A stretch of 64,000 bases of DNA from Heligmosomoides polygyrus polygyrus (GCA_947396885.1 OX377201.1:27753923-27817922); one strand, 5' to 3'. Numbered from the stretch's first letter, positions 35,332-47,700 are shown. The notes: generated by a model from the sequence alone, not told the origin. Numbers and translations: made by a program.

Positions 35332-36606
35332 TTAGGTCGTTGCATACGAAATGGCCGATTTTGCTACCTCAATTTCTGTCGATTTTTCGTGGCTACTAGT
35401 GTTCCCGTTTCCGGCATTATCTATAGTTTCTGAGAGCACGGAATCCCGCGTTCTCACTATTTACAGCTTTTGTGACACAATTACCTCTTGCTGAGTTTTG
35501 GACGACGTTTTTACAGTGTGAATCAAAGTGATATTCGTGTGCTCTACTTATTTGAATGGGAAAGTGGACACAACGCCGTGACCGTAACATCAATACTGCA
35601 TTTGAGGTGACTTCGCTAAGGAACTGCAATTCTCCACTGGTTTGAAAGGTTTCGATTTTGAGATGAAAGTCTCGAAGATGAAGACCGAGGTGGGCCGCCA
35701 CCACTCCTAAGCCATGGTGGAGGCGGATCCGTGTCAAACAGTGAGAGAGCAGGCACAACATTTCGGCGTCGACGGCAGCACTATCAGTCGCCACTTAAAT
35801 GCGATCGGAAAATGAAAGGAATTAGATAAATGGATGCCGCACGAACTGACCGCCGGGCAAATGCTGAAGCGCCACGACACCTGTGTTTGGTTAAAGCTGC
35901 GCAATCTAAGGGAGACGTTTCCCAAATCCAAACGTGCAAATGTCGATGATCGTGATAAAAGGAAGAAATCGTGACATGCGTCGAAAAATCAATTATCCTT
36001 CATGACAATCGTCGTCGCTCTACACAATGGCTGGACAAGAATGAGAGTCCCAGGGGGATATGCCGAAACCAAGTTTCCACCCCAAGATGATCATGGTGAC
36101 CGTATGGTGGACAATGGCTGGTTAGTTCACAAGTTCTTGAAAACTGGAGAGACTATCACAGCGGAGAAGCACTGTTCTGAAATTGAAGTGCTGCACCAGA
36201 ATTTAACTGAAAACAGCGGGCTTTGGTCAATCGAAGAGACACAATCACACTTATCGCACGAAACGCACGTTCCCTTAATTGTAGTCGGATTGGGAATAAT
36301 TGGGATACGAAACTCTGCCACATCCAGCATGTTCATCAGATCCGTTCCCTACCGACTATCATTTTTTCAAGCATTTAGATTGTCATGTGAAGGTAACCAA
36401 TACGATGTCGAAAACAATTTATTATGTTTTATTAATTCTCATAGTTCTGATCTTTATAAAGATGGAATGTCTAAGCTATTGTCGCGTTGGGAAAAGTGTA
36501 TTAATTGTAATGTTGCTTATTTCGAATAATAAAATTGCTACCAAGTAAAGTTGAGATCTGTGAATGTTTTCAATGAAAATCGGCCATTTCATATGCCACG
36601 ACCTAA
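35332..36606 (+). mobile_element. Mariner transposon relic, 1,275 bp
   Basis: Terminal repeats TTAGGTCGTTGCATACGAAA (left) and its near complement (right); TA precedes the left end. Length is standard for mariner. Transposase remnants fill the interior on the plus strand, in several frames. Confidence 0.85.
35640..36529 (+). pseudogene. Mariner transposase, multiply frameshifted
   Basis: Pieces recognisable in order: VEADPCQTVREQAQHFGVD-like helix-turn-helix (35720-35770), STISRHLNAIGK-like segment, DKWMPHELT, ILHDNRRRSTQWLDKNES at about 35996-36050, KTGETITAEKHCSE at 36135-36180, and the C-terminal LYKDGMSKLLSRWEKCINCN. Several frameshifts and stops interrupt it, and the HDNARPH-type catalytic box is badly eroded. 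It is not functional. Confidence 0.82.
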
Positions 36607-36703
36607 AACATAAATGTTATTATATATTGAAGAACATCTATGTTATAGCTCACAATTGAAATGCTTTCGTTTCAGGCAAAGGTTGAATAACTATCTCACT
36701 CAC

Positions 36704-36833
36704 CAATTTCTTCTACAATTTGCTTCTCCTTGCTCTTTACGACATCAGCTTTTAGCTTTTGCTTCTCAACAGCTTTTTCTCCTGACTCGTTCGGATTGTC
36801 TATGGAAAGGTCGTTGTCGTCGTCTTCTAATAT
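36704..36833 (-). CDS. Probable exon of an unidentified protein (acidic then Lys-rich)
   Basis: A 130-bp segment with clean acceptor (TTTTCTAG) and donor (ATTG|GTGAGTG) is open on the minus strand: ILEDDDNDLSIDNPNESGEK then a Lys/Glu-rich run. Codon use is protein-like. It lies upstream of the zinc-finger exons on the same strand and may belong to that gene, as part of a disordered region. No exon bridging the gap to 30486 was identified. Confidence 0.5.
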
Positions 36834-37769
36834 CTAGAAAAGCAACATAAATAAAATGTGGTATCAGAAGCAGAGCTCTGTCTGTCGGTGTTTTCAATAA
36901 AATTCTCGAAAAACACAAACTGTAAACAAAAGAAAAAGCGAAGGGACAATTTTTGAGTGCACCTCAGAAATACTTAAAATTAAATTGGGAAAGAAGAAAA
37001 GGAAAATATGAGATAAAATAGTTTCCCATAGTCTCATGATGGGTGTCTCGGAAGAAAGAAGCAGACTGAGTACTTTGTGAAATTCATCCATCGACTTTCC
37101 TGATTCAAAGCAAATTCTTACAAAAGCCCATGATGACGGTCAGATTGTTGTTATTTCCCTGAAACGCAATACGGGCAGGTGGACCGATAGACAGATAAAT
37201 GGAAAGAAGGACAGTGCGCCTCCTTCATATATGCCATCTTTCATGCCAAACTGGACAATTTCCAATTTAATAGAGCCTTTTCCAATTACACTAGATACTC
37301 TCCGAGAAAAATAGAAAATTCTTTGTCCAAGGAAAATTTAGTACTCTTTTGAAATGCTCCAATAAGTGAACACGCTGTTTGAAATTTTATAAAATCTTTA
37401 TTTTCAAAGAAAAGTTGTGGCTTAAAACTTATTCTAGAGCACAAAAACAACAATTTTTACCGTGTTAGAAGAAGAAATAGCGGCATTCGTCTAGCGCATT
37501 GGGATCTTGAATTGATTGATAGTGGAAACCTTACTTGAAGCGAAATGAGGATATATATTTTTTTCTGGAACTGTTTTTGATGTGCTGCTGACACGGTAAC
37601 TCGATGCAGACAAAATTTTGCTATCAATCAAATGAAAATAGCGACAATCTAGTCGAGTGCATGGCGTACACATTAAAAGTTGCTCTCTTTCCGTACCCTA
37701 GATTAAATTTAAAAAAGGATTTTTTCCAAAATTTTTGAAAATAAATCATCAAACAATGTTCACTTATTA

Positions 37770-38677
37770 GGGGGGGGGGGGGCAAAAGTAATGAGACACC
37801 CCATGCCGTGTTCATATATCTCGTGGCTGGAGTGTGGATTCGTACTTGTTGTATTTGTATGTTTGTATGCTACTTACTGAAGGCCACCTGAGAAGTTACC
37901 ACTTCCGCCCTTTCCAGAAGCATGCCAAAATCCCAGCCTGTCTCATGCCGAAACCCCAGTCTGACGAGTCGACCTGTGTCGCGCAAATCTCTCCCAATTC
38001 CCAACCCCGAGCAGCCTGGGCTCAATATGCATGCAGAATGAGAAGTACGTCTTCTACCTTAACCCTGCCAAGCAGCGAGTCTGGGTGAGGCCTGGTGACC
38101 TGTTACCGACCTTCGTTCGGCGAGATGTTCACGGCGAGAAGCACCTTTGGAGCTATTGGGTCTGCGCCCATGGATCGGTTTACCGGAAGCTGTTTCCCAA
38201 GAGCACTACGATGAACTCCAAGGCCATGGTGAACGAAATAGAAGAAATGGGCCGGCGACTCTCTCTTATTCATTCGCAGCGCTTCAAGAAGGTTCTCCTC
38301 TTCGACAACGCCGCACCCCATCGAGAACAAGTAACCACGGATAAGCTTGGCCAGCTGGGCTACGTTCACATGCCTCACCAACCGTATTCGCTGGACATTT
38401 CTCCATGCAACTACCACTACTACTTGAGCCTACAGGACTTCCTAGCCGGAAGGGACACAAGAACCCAAGCAGTCCTTGACAACCATATCGAGCAGTTGGT
38501 CAACACCAGGCTCAAGCAGTTCTGGAAGGATGGGATCAGGAAGTTGGCTGAGCGATGGCAGCAAGCTCCTTGCCCTTAATGGCAAATACACTCCTCAGCA
38601 TCGTTGTGTTGTAATTGAGTTATAAAGAGATAAAGATTTTTTTCATTTTGTCTCATTACTTTTGGCCCCCCCCCCCC
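37770..38677 (+). mobile_element. Tc1/mariner-type element with poly-G termini
   Basis: The left end is a run of 13 G followed by CAAAAGTAATGAGACA; the right end is GTCTCATTACTTTTGG followed by 12 C. TA flanks both ends (37768-37769, 38678-38679). A transposase C-terminal half is encoded inside. At 908 bp it is shorter than autonomous relatives. Confidence 0.8.
38031..38579 (+). CDS. Tc1/mariner-type transposase, C-terminal half (182 codons)
   Basis: The open frame includes a RPGDLLP stretch, VLLFDNAAPHREQV (the second catalytic Asp in the usual DNA-x-PH context) and YSLDISPCNYHYYLSLQDFL, ending with WKDGIRKLAERWQQ. The N-terminal DNA-binding half and first catalytic Asp are missing or degenerate upstream (37880-38030 carries fragments such as FQKHAKIPACLMPKPQ-like sequence). 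The frame is uninterrupted, which suggests fairly recent loss. Cut-and-paste activity is not expected from this fragment alone. Confidence 0.78.
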   Translation: MQNEKYVFYLNPAKQRVWVRPGDLLPTFVRRDVHGEKHLWSYWVCAHGSVYRKLFPKSTTMNSKAMVNEIEEMGRRLSLIHSQRFKKVLLFDNAAPHREQVTTDKLGQLGYVHMPHQPYSLDISPCNYHYYLSLQDFLAGRDTRTQAVLDNHIEQLVNTRLKQFWKDGIRKLAERWQQAPCP

Positions 38678-38837
38678 TAATAATAGGGCGGGTAAATCTT
38701 AAAAATTTCAAAGAAAGTCATGCTAATTTTTTTTCTGATCAAAAAATTAGGATCTATCCTAGTCGGAGGGGCAGGCAGTGTTTGACCCCTGCGTGCATTT
38801 GATTTTAGAATAGTACATAGTAGAATAAGCTGGACCT

Positions 38838-38995
38838 CCATACAAATCGGCTTCTGGGCCATCAAGCGAGATGCGAAGGACATGGGAGACATGTCGAGTT
38901 CTCCCTGTGAATCCAAGATCGGACACTCGGCATGGGAGGAGCTGGCAGAGTCCTTGGACATGGTAGACGCCATTGTAGGCGTCATCTGCATTGCG
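38838..38995 (-). CDS. Possible exon of an unidentified protein
   Basis: An acceptor-like TCCGCAATGCAG is followed by an open frame with high third-position GC: MASTMSKDSASSSHAECPIL then LDMSPMSFASRLMAQKPI. A second frame is also open, so reading frame is not certain. It is on the same strand as the zinc-finger exons and could belong to the same gene. Confidence 0.35.
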
Positions 38996-39394
38996 GAGAA
39001 GTTAGCGAATCCTGAAAGCTCACTGAATAATGAATGCTTCGAAAGGTGCTAGCAAAAAGAATAGAGAGGGAGAACATTAGTGAAGAGTACTACCTGGCAA
39101 AAACATATCCTGTTCGGCAACCCGAAAATTGTTGTACGATCGTGAAAGCTGTAACAAATGCTGGCCGTATGGTGGCCAATCGGCTCACTGCTGGTACTGC
39201 AAACGCGGAAAGTTCAACTTACAAGGAAACCGACGAGGTCCTGCACTTGTGCGTGATGCTTTAGCTCCACCTGTATGAAAACCATGCTGAAACAATACGT
39301 TAGAGTTCGCACAGCTAGTTGCCAAATAATTCGAGCACAGTGATTTACGACGCTAATGATCATCCTAGCAGGAGCAACGCCACATAGTCAAGAG

Positions 39395-39500
39395 TGGAAA
39401 GGTCAAAAACGGATGGAGACTGGCGTTAATCGACATCTTTTAAGGACGCACCACGCAGTCCGGTCGAGCGGAAGTCGCCGTGGAGATACGGCTACGCACT
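39395..39500 (-). mobile_element. Very degenerate SINE body
   Basis: AACGGATGGAGACTGGCGTT and GACGCACCACGCAGTCCG resemble the SINE tail region; no head is present. Confidence 0.35.
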
Positions 39501-39611
39501 TGGTCTCTGGCAAGCTTGAGATGGTTAGATGGAAAACAAAACGAGGAAAATAGAAGACACGGGTTAGAAGGAGTAATAGCAGAGGTCAGCTTCGCCGCTA
39601 GACGAACCATA

Positions 39612-40240
39612 TTAGGTTGGTGAAAAATTCTTGCACCACAGCGTAATTTTTTCTCAAAATTTTATTGCTTCTTTTGTGAGCGACTTCAATCTTCAAGTAA
39701 TTACCATTTACATCTAAAATCTTCTGCTACCTGCCAGAGAAATCACGAAATCCTTCCTTCCAGAATGAAGTCAGCTGTGACTCAAGGAAGTGCTCCATCT
39801 CAGATTCCAGTTTGGTTCGGTCGTTGAAGCACCTATCGCTTAGTTGTTGCTTGAGAGCTCGAAAGAGGTAGTAGTCCGATGGCGCAAGACCTGGCGAATA
39901 CGGTGAGTGGGGCAGCACCTCCCACCGAAGCTACTGCTACTTCTGCAGAAACTACTCTACAAAGTGGGGCAAGAATTGTCGTGAAGAAGGTAGACACTCT
40001 TCCGCCCTCGCGGTTTGCGAGACAAAATCTCGCTCAGCTTTTACAGCCGTGTAGCGTAGATGTTCGCTGTCACTGCGGTACTGCCGTCAGGAAGCCCATG
40101 ATAGAACGTTCCTCGAGAATCCCATCAACAACACAGCATTACCTTCCTCTGGTGAATGTTCGCCTTGAGGTTGTGGTTCTCCTTGAGGGAGACACTGGAC
40201 CTACCGAGTATGGTTAACGAGGAGGACCCAGGATTCATTT
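39612..40240 (-). mobile_element. Mariner transposon, 5'-truncated
   Basis: The terminal repeat TTAGGTTGGTGAAAAATTCT lies at 39612, preceded by TA. Minus-strand transposase pieces run inward: KVMLCCWWDSRGTF, VYLLHDNSCPTL (catalytic box) and, from 39918 to 39727, LPHSPYSPGLAPSDYYLFRA to a stop. Stops and frameshifts separate them. The other terminus was not found. Confidence 0.78.
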
Positions 40241-40374
40241 TAAAAAAATTGACGAACAGAATTTTATGTTCACCCCTTGTCTGTACCTAACAATGTACAA
40301 TGTCTTATTCGTTGAGTTCTGGTTTTTATCGTTCATATTCTGTTTGTACTATTTTTTGCGTGTATCTCCACAAA

Positions 40375-40912
40375 TCCTACTATATATAAAGGAGCAGTGT
40401 GTGTGCGTTTGTGCGTGCGTGTTTCCGTCACAACTGGAGTGGGGGTTGCCTGGCGGTTCAGTAGACGTGCTGAACACGTCGGCAACCGCGCCTGGCGAGC
40501 CGTAGACATGCCGAACACGTCGGCAGTCGTGCATGGCGAGCCGTAGACGTGCCGAACACGTCGACAACCGTGCATAGGCATTTAGGTGATCATCGACGGA
40601 AGGCCTTCACAGCAGGGGCAATCGATATCGATCGATATTATCGATTTTTGTGGATGTCGTTCGAGCGGCACGAAACTTCAACCCTGGGGTAATCGAGGTT
40701 GCTGAACACGAATCTGAAGTCGACCAAATGATATCGATCGATATTATCGATTTTTTGTGGATGTCGTTCAAACGGTGCGAAACTTCAGCCATGGGGGTAA
40801 TCGAATCCGAAGTTCGTTTTTGAACTGTCGATCGCCGATGATGAGAAGTTATTGCCACGGCGAAGCCGTCAAGAAGCCGTCGGTGCGGCCAAGAGGCCGC
40901 ACGGACGGCTGG
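40375..40912 (+). mobile_element. Probable non-autonomous Helitron, 538 bp
   Basis: The left end is A|TCCTACTATATATAAAGGAG followed by a GTGTGTGTGCG run, a common Helitron 5' style. The right end is CTGG|T (40909-40912) directly after a 15-bp stem with one mismatch (40876-40890 with 40895-40909, loop AAGA). There is no terminal inverted repeat and no target duplication, and insertion between A and T fits. Internal tandem repeats: three units with CCGAACACGTCGGCA (about 40450-40575) and two units with ATCGATCGATATTATCGAT (40620-40810). Confidence 0.6.
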
Positions 40913-41149
40913 TAGATAAATAAATTAATAAATTCGGAGAAATTCACTTTTTCGCGATAGCAGCAGCCGCAAAACATAAGCACAGATCTTTTACAGTAAT
41001 TAACATCATGGAAGTGACCTATCTGAGCAAGGAACCGTAGATCAAGTGGTCTGCTGGGCTCGAGTGCAAGGCGTGCAGAAGAATCCACTGCGATCATATC
41101 TGCTCCAAGTAGTCAGAATCTAGCTTTAGGGAACAGTATTAAGCATTGC

Positions 41150-41472
41150 ACCCTCTATTGAACCGTGTCTTGGGCTCTGCGTGCAGCTCACGCTCCTGTG
41201 GGTGGCCGTACTCATGAACACTCGGGCCGTTAGCGACTTCCCACGAGAAGCGGCCGTGTCTGAAACTGGAAATAACTATTCTTGAAACAAATATGAACAT
41301 GGAAACAACCAGCGGGGTTCCGGGAGGATGAGAAAGGGCTGGAGTGGAAGAGGGACGATCTCGCCTATCGCCCGCCGCTTCATGAATACGGCCACTGGTC
41401 AGAAGGTTCCTGGGTGAGCCACTGGGTTGACGAGGAAGAAGTCGGTGTAGTGATGAAGACATTCCAACCCAA
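41150..41472 (-). CDS. Putative exon pair of an unidentified protein
   Basis: Two minus-strand open segments have reasonable splice borders: 41472-41310 (LHRLLPRQPSGSPRNLLTSG and a Ser/Pro-rich end, donor CTG|GTTGTT) and 41273 to about 41160 (acceptor TATTTCCAG; FRHGRFSWEVANGPSVHEYG in one frame). Their phases do not join unambiguously. Low-complexity Ser/Pro/Arg content suggests a disordered region. They may be part of the zinc-finger gene or a separate one. Confidence 0.3.
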
Positions 41473-42054
41473 CTGAAGTAACCAATGCCTAAGGTGGTAT
41501 GAACTGATTCCGAAATGGTCTGAAAATCGACCGATGAAATTGACCAGAATGCGACGCACCCAGAGAGCAACCACAGTAGGCCCAAAGACAGGCTGGAAGA
41601 ATCTCATCAAGAGGATGTTATTGGCCTCTTATCTTGTAGATTTCCTGGATTATTTATGGAACCCAAGCCAGAGAAGCGGAAGATTCCGGAACACAGAAAG
41701 GAAATAGGAACAACGTTGCAAGTGTCGAACTGAAGATGTTGATGCTCGCTTTACTCCACTGGGAACTCCAATTCTAACCATCATTCGAGCGAGAAGAACG
41801 TGTACCAGATGCTGTCGAGGATCTAATGGCGGTTTGTTGACGTCATGAGAAAAGAAGCACCTCGCAAAAAGCACAGCAAACGATGAGACAACCGCCGCAG
41901 ATGCTCCTTTCGCTAGAACCAAAGGATAGCAATCGCAACTTATCATACTCCATGGTAATATATGGTAATGTTTAAAGTGGACTTCGATGTGTGATGGCAC
42001 CCCATGGCATAAGTCGGACGTTATCCTGACCGCTTCACTCGTCACAGCCATGTG

Positions 42055-42200
42055 AATAAAGGAAAAACGGCGTTAACCAACCCCATTTCGGATGCGCCAC
42101 GCCCTCTACTTGTGCTGAATATAGTGGGCAAATTAAACGTATATTAGGCTTATACAATGACTTAGTCAGCAAATGGGCAAGGCAGTGTTTTACACAATAA
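42055..42200 (-). mobile_element. Truncated SINE
   Basis: The tail half of the SINE family is present (AACGGCGTTAACCAACCCCA, GATGCGCCACGCCCTCTACT); the tRNA-like head is missing. Confidence 0.6.
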
Positions 42201-42309
42201 CTCTCCTGTCTTTTGGTTTTTGAGCGAAATAAACGCAAAAAACGGCCGATTTCCCAAAACTTCCAAACATTTTCTTAAAAAAAAACCTCTACAAACATCT
42301 TCCTCTTCT

Positions 42310-43463
42310 TCAGCGTTTGTCCCGCTTCGTCGCGGGGTCCGCTCTTCTGGTGTCACGACGCCACCTTTCCCGATCCTGCGCTTGATCAGGGTGGACTCCA
42401 GCTACTTTCATGTCCGTGTGTAACGTATCGGACCAACGCTGCTTCGGGCGTCCTCTAGGCCGCTTTCCAGATACTTCCAACTCAAGGCTATCTTGCGGAC
42501 GCTGTCTTCTTTCCCACGCAGAACGTGGCCGTACCATCGCAAGCGAGCTTCGCGCATCTTGTCCGCTATCGGCGCGACACCGAATTTCTGCCGAACAGCT
42601 TCGCTTCGGATGCGGTCCATGCGCGCGTGACTCCAGCCATCCAGCGCAGCATCTTCGTTTCCATTACGCTGAGGCGACTTTCCGTTTCCTTTGTCGCAGG
42701 CCAACACTCAGCTCCGTATATCGCAACCAGCCGGACGACGGTTTCATAGATCTTTGACTTTAAGCGCTCTGGCATCTTCTTGTCGCAGGGTACCCCAGTC
42801 AACGAGCGCCACTTGGACCAAGCTGCACTCACGCGTGAGTTCACTTCAACGATCAGACTACTATCAGAGGCTACCCAAGTACTTAAACATCGAAGTGCGT
42901 GCAAACTCAGTGCTATTAATCTTAGTGGACTCGTTTACATCAGTCTTTAGATACTCAGTCCTCTTGACGTTCAGCTTGAGCCCGAACATCTCCAAGCGGT
43001 CGCACAAAGCTTGCACCTGCCGCTCTACTTCACCTTTACCTTCGCAGGCGAGCATTACGTCATCAGCATATAGCAACGTCCAAGGGACGGGCTTCTGAAG
43101 ATCTCGCGTAATGGCGTCCATTACGACAACAAAGAGGAGTGGGGAAAGCGCAGAACCCTGGTGTACTCCGACAGAGATGGGAAACTCCGTCGAGGTTCCT
43201 GCTGCCGCTTGCACACGACTCTTTGGACAAGAGTATAGCATTCGCACCAACTCTACAAGTTCTTCTGGAACACCGTACTGTCGTAGGGCGTACCATATAA
43301 CGTCACGCGGTACGCGATCGAAGACATTCTCCAAGTCGAGAAAGGCAAGATGCACCGGCCCCTGTTTCTCGCAATGCTTCTCTACCAGAAGACGGGCGGC
43401 ATGTATGGCATCGATAGTGCCATAACCAACCACGAAGCCGCACTGATTGCTGGAAAGCGGCAT
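42310..43463 (-). mobile_element. RTE-like LINE, 5'-truncated, minus orientation
   Basis: Reverse transcriptase motifs in order on the minus strand: LAFLDLENVFDRVPRDVIWY (motif A), GVHQGSALSPLLFVV (motif B), LLYADDVMLA (motif C, catalytic YADD), then AAWSKWRSLTGV, YGAECWPATKE, LRWYGHVLRGKEDSVRK and the C-terminal RPRGRPKQRWSDTLHT ending ATKRDKR. Frameshifts near 42900, 42700 and 42530 break it. The endonuclease half is absent. It is a different family from the two copies at 19.9 and 46.9 kb. Confidence 0.85.
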
Positions 43464-43499
43464 TATCCAGTGGTTATAGGAAGATATAGTTTTGGTGAC

Positions 43500-44770
43500 C
43501 CATAAAACCTGAGGCGACCTTTCTCATGTCGATTGAGATAATTTCCCCGACCGGGTCCAGGTTTTATATGTTTCAAAACTATTCTTCTCTAAAACCGCTG
43601 TATCACACCTGCATCCCTGGATGCACATTGGATCCAGATGGTAACTTTTGTTTTTTGAATAGCCCCCTTCGAAAAATGTTATGAAAAAACGGCAGTTTTT
43701 CTGCACCTATTTCACCCAAAGACCCAAAAGACAGGAGCAGGATTGTAGTTGCTAGTCAACGCCGGTTAGAAGGAAGACCAGTTAACTTACCCCGAAAGTT
43801 TTTGAGGCAAATCTCAATTATACGAGATTGGTAAATCCTTTCTGCCCGACTTTTTGGCAAAATCGCTTTCTCCAAGAGGCTTATGTGGAACCACAGGCGT
43901 GGATGGAGGAGACCACTAGGTACTTTAAATTGTTTAAGAGGCACAATATCAAGTACCGAGTACAAGTAGCTAGTGGTCTGCTCCATTAGCCACGTCAGTG
44001 GATCTAAAGGCTTGAAGACGGCCATTTTGCCGAAGTGCCAGCCAATAAAAGGATTTATCAGGTCGTGTGTCTAGGTCAACCTCAACAATGAAGAAACTCC
44101 GATGTCGAGATTCAATGATAGTCGTTCACCCTGGTGACGTCGGAGGGATGGAAAAAACTCTTTGGTCTGGGCGGGACTCATACCGTGAACTCTCGATTCA
44201 GGATGCAGGCGACAGATGGCACCCTGCGACTGCGCTTGTTACGCTCTCTCATCAGTACGACAACAATAATTAGCCACTGCCGAACGATGAAAGAGAAGAA
44301 CTAAGCCTTCCGCAGAAGAAGCTATCATTGCGAAACACCTCAAGATCACGAACATGGTGCTACTCACCCAGCCTCTCCCGTTAATACCACGATTCGTCGA
44401 GAACTCGATTCAGAAATGTCAGGGCATAGATCACCACAGTAACACCAACTTCGTCACATTTCTATCATCTTTTTACGAATATATATACCAAACTGACGCT
44501 TAAATACGGCAACACTATAAAATTGAGCAATATACAAACAATAAAATCACAGAAAGCCAACATTCGCCACCTTATATTCTCTCTACGGCTAGGAGTGCCA
44601 ACGTAAGAATCATAAAAACGTTAAAAGTATCACAGCAAGTACAGGCAACGGATTAGAACAACACAACATGAGACTGTAGGAAATAGTGAATATCAACTGC
44701 GAGTCTGCGTCTGTTATTCGACTTACACTAAACTAGATTGCTAAAATGAATCAGCTAAAAACCAAATATA
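43500..44770. other. Stretch downstream of the V-ATPase gene, mostly unassigned
   Basis: It contains a minus-strand open frame of 89 codons at 43756-44025 (FKPLDPLTWLMEQTTSYLYS) with no recognised family, a degenerate SINE at 44095-44245, and AT-rich sequence that would include the 3' untranslated region of the V-ATPase gene. No polyadenylation site could be fixed. Confidence 0.35.
44095..44245 (-). mobile_element. Degenerate SINE head
   Basis: CGGAGGGATGG...CTGGGCGGGACTC and CACCCTGCGACTGCGC match the head-proximal part of the SINE family in reverse. Confidence 0.5.
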
Positions 44771-44777
44771 GCAATCT

Positions 44778-47700
44778 CTAGGTCACGTCTTCTGTTACTT
44801 CTGACAAGTACTGCGCAGTCTCGAGGGCCTCCTGCAACGAGTACGGACGGAACGCGTGGCCGGAGCCTTGGTAGAACTTGGACTGGAATTCAACCCAGTG
44901 CAATCGAAGAGCGTGCAAGAATGCGGAGAGGCCCTCCATCAGCACCAGAATAGCAAGCGACATCACAGCGAAGATGAAGAACACCTGTGACAGTAGGAAT
45001 GTGAGGAGAAGCGGAAGGTTGGTCATAAAACAGAGCTCCTAGTCTTGAAGTTTCTTCAGTGCTTCAAAGTATCAATTTGCATCCTTGGATAGTAAAATGG
45101 AGTAGCAGCTGTATCACCGGTAGATCCTTGCAATATGTGCAGTTCTGATTTATCGAGCTCAGGACCGCTTAGTGCCTTCGAAAACCGGAGCTAACAGGCT
45201 TATGCTATGTTTTGCAAGACCCAGAACCGCATTGAGCCAATTCTTTTCTTGTGGATGTGCATTGGAGTTCCAAAAGATTGTTAAGAGGAACCAGCTTCCT
45301 AACAATTTTAGGAAGTTCAAAACAATTGTCCATCGGTACTTGCAGGCGGAACTATGGAGCTTTTTGGATTGCCTTTTATGGTATTGTTGCCCAAATTTTT
45401 TCATTCTATGCGCCTCCCCTTTTTTGTTGTGTTTTGTTTGGCTGCTCTGTTATCCTTCGCTGTTATATGTAGTATTGTAATCAGTTGTATTAGACAAGCG
45501 TATGTATGTAATAAATGTAAATGTACATGGTGTCTCCTGCCATATGTTTGCTACATCAAAACTCCAAAAATATTCGAAAATATGACGCTTGCTTGGCTCT
45601 CGGCTCTGGCGACCTAAGTTTTTTTTGGAAGCTACGCTGACGCTTAATGAACTTACAAAGTACTTTCCTTAAAGGGAACGCTTTAAATAACTTGCTCGAA
45701 GACCAAATATTATTTTGCCCTAGTTACAACGTGGCTTGAAACACACCTTATGAGGAATGAGCACGAGCAATAATGTGAATTCAGATATTGAGAAGGACAC
45801 AACGACGGCAACGGAGAGCTTGAGCATCCGTCTTCGCCATTTTCATGTTTAATTCAGCGTGAACCCCATGGCCTCGAATAACGCCTACAGTGAACACACT
45901 TGATTAGAATCATGGAATAGTCACGAAGCAAGGAAGTAGACGCTCTTGTTTGAATGTGCATCTTGGAAACCTCTCGTTTTTTGTCGGTTTTGTAGGGCCA
46001 ATTACGGATCTACGTTTTCATTAAACCGAACCCTGCGCATTAGAGAAGACCCTCAATACTATCAGAATGTTTAAGGGACTGAGCCTATGCACAACTCTGC
46101 TTACAAGGTGTTTAGTTCGGCTTGAAAGTGTCCGACTTAAGGCGAAAATGGCACATGCCTTTGCACGTGAAAATGGACACCTCCCAAACCAAATTGGACA
46201 CTTATCAAATCAAATTGGACCCTGTTCCAAACAAGCTTGAAGCTTCTGAAATCAAACTGAACGTCTTACAAATCGAAACGAAAACGACCTTCTTAATTTT
46301 TTTTTGAAACTTTACCGCCGCAGAAAGTAATCATGCTCTTAAAACGTTTATAAAGACTTTTATTGTTCATGAAAAATGATATTTTGAAGTCTGTTATAAA
46401 GCGCAGGAATGCAGCAATTTTTGGTGCAGAAAAAAGATCGTCTCACGCACCCACCCAAGACGTGTTAATTTTCGTTTGATCGATAGCAAAAATTCGGCTT
46501 GCGTGGAGTTGCGCACTTGTCTGCGATAAAGTCAAATCTAGAAAACAGAGAACTTCACTCCACTGTTTCAAGTAAGCAGCATTTACACTACCAATCAAAT
46601 GAAAATCGCGACGAGCTAGACGAGAGCATGGCGCGGTCTCCTCGTTTAACACGCTATAAGGTTAGTGCTTTCAGTGCTTTAGAAAATAGAGCAAGACTGT
46701 CTCCTTAAGAATAAAAGCTTTACAAAATTGAAGCAGCGTTCTATTTGGAGAAGTGTCCAACTTGAAAAGCGAAAAGGTTTGCTTAGGAGAGTCTACAGAA
46801 TGATTTGAAAAGCGTCCAATTTCACGTGAATATGGTTTGTGTATATGATGCCGTGTACTGCCCAGAGACGCAGGTGGGATGCAGGGGATGGACTCCTTGC
46901 TCCTGCTGTGTCGGGTCGATGCGTTCCTTGTGCGTGGGAGCGGCATGTTCGTGCACAGTGTGCGTGGATGTGTCCGTGACTGTGCGGATTGTAACTGTGT
47001 CGGCTCGGCCAAAAGCTTGCACTCGGTAGACTGGGAGTACATGTAAGGCGATTCGAGGCCGCCTTAAGTCTCGCCCCGTCCCTTCGGGCAGTCTGGCTGG
47101 CTGCCCGGAGTACCCCGCCCGCACGACAGAGCCTGACTAGCTACCCGTGTTGTATTCCAGTCAAACACAGCAGCACTAAAGGGCCTCATTCCCCTGACCC
47201 CGAAAGAGCCCCCATTTCTGCAGCGATGGGAAGGACGAGTACGGAGAGGCTGCTAAAATCTCAGGGCCTAACCAGGCTGCGCAAACTGAGAAGGACTAGG
47301 ATGACGATCTGTACTTACAACGCCCGCACGCTTGCGTCCGAAGCATCCGTCGAGGACCTGATGATGCAAGCCAGGAAGATCAAGTACGACGTCATCGGAC
47401 TGACCGAGACGAGAAGACACCACCCCTTACACGCCGCCTACGACTCCGGAGAAGAACTGTTCCTCGGAACATGCGACAGCAGGGGAGTAGGCGGCGTTGG
47501 TGTCCTCGTCAACACGCACTTGGCCATGAACATCGATTCGTACGAGTCTCTGACTAGCCGAATCGGACGTCTGCGACTGAAGCGATGTGGCTCCGTGCCA
47601 GCCTTGACTGTGTTCGTCGCGTATGCCCCAACATCCGACTACGACGACGAAGACGTCGAGGCCTTCTACGTGGAGCTGGAGAAGTTCTATAAGGAAGACC

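Noticed and set aside
35417..35931. Minus-strand open frames near 35.4-35.9 kb
   Set aside because: They are antisense to the mariner transposase remnant, which explains the sequence in the plus direction.
37122..37158. 37-bp mini-exon with good splice sites (GNNNNLTVIMGF)
   Set aside because: It does not join in frame to the exon at 36833-36704, and a stretch this short can arise by chance.
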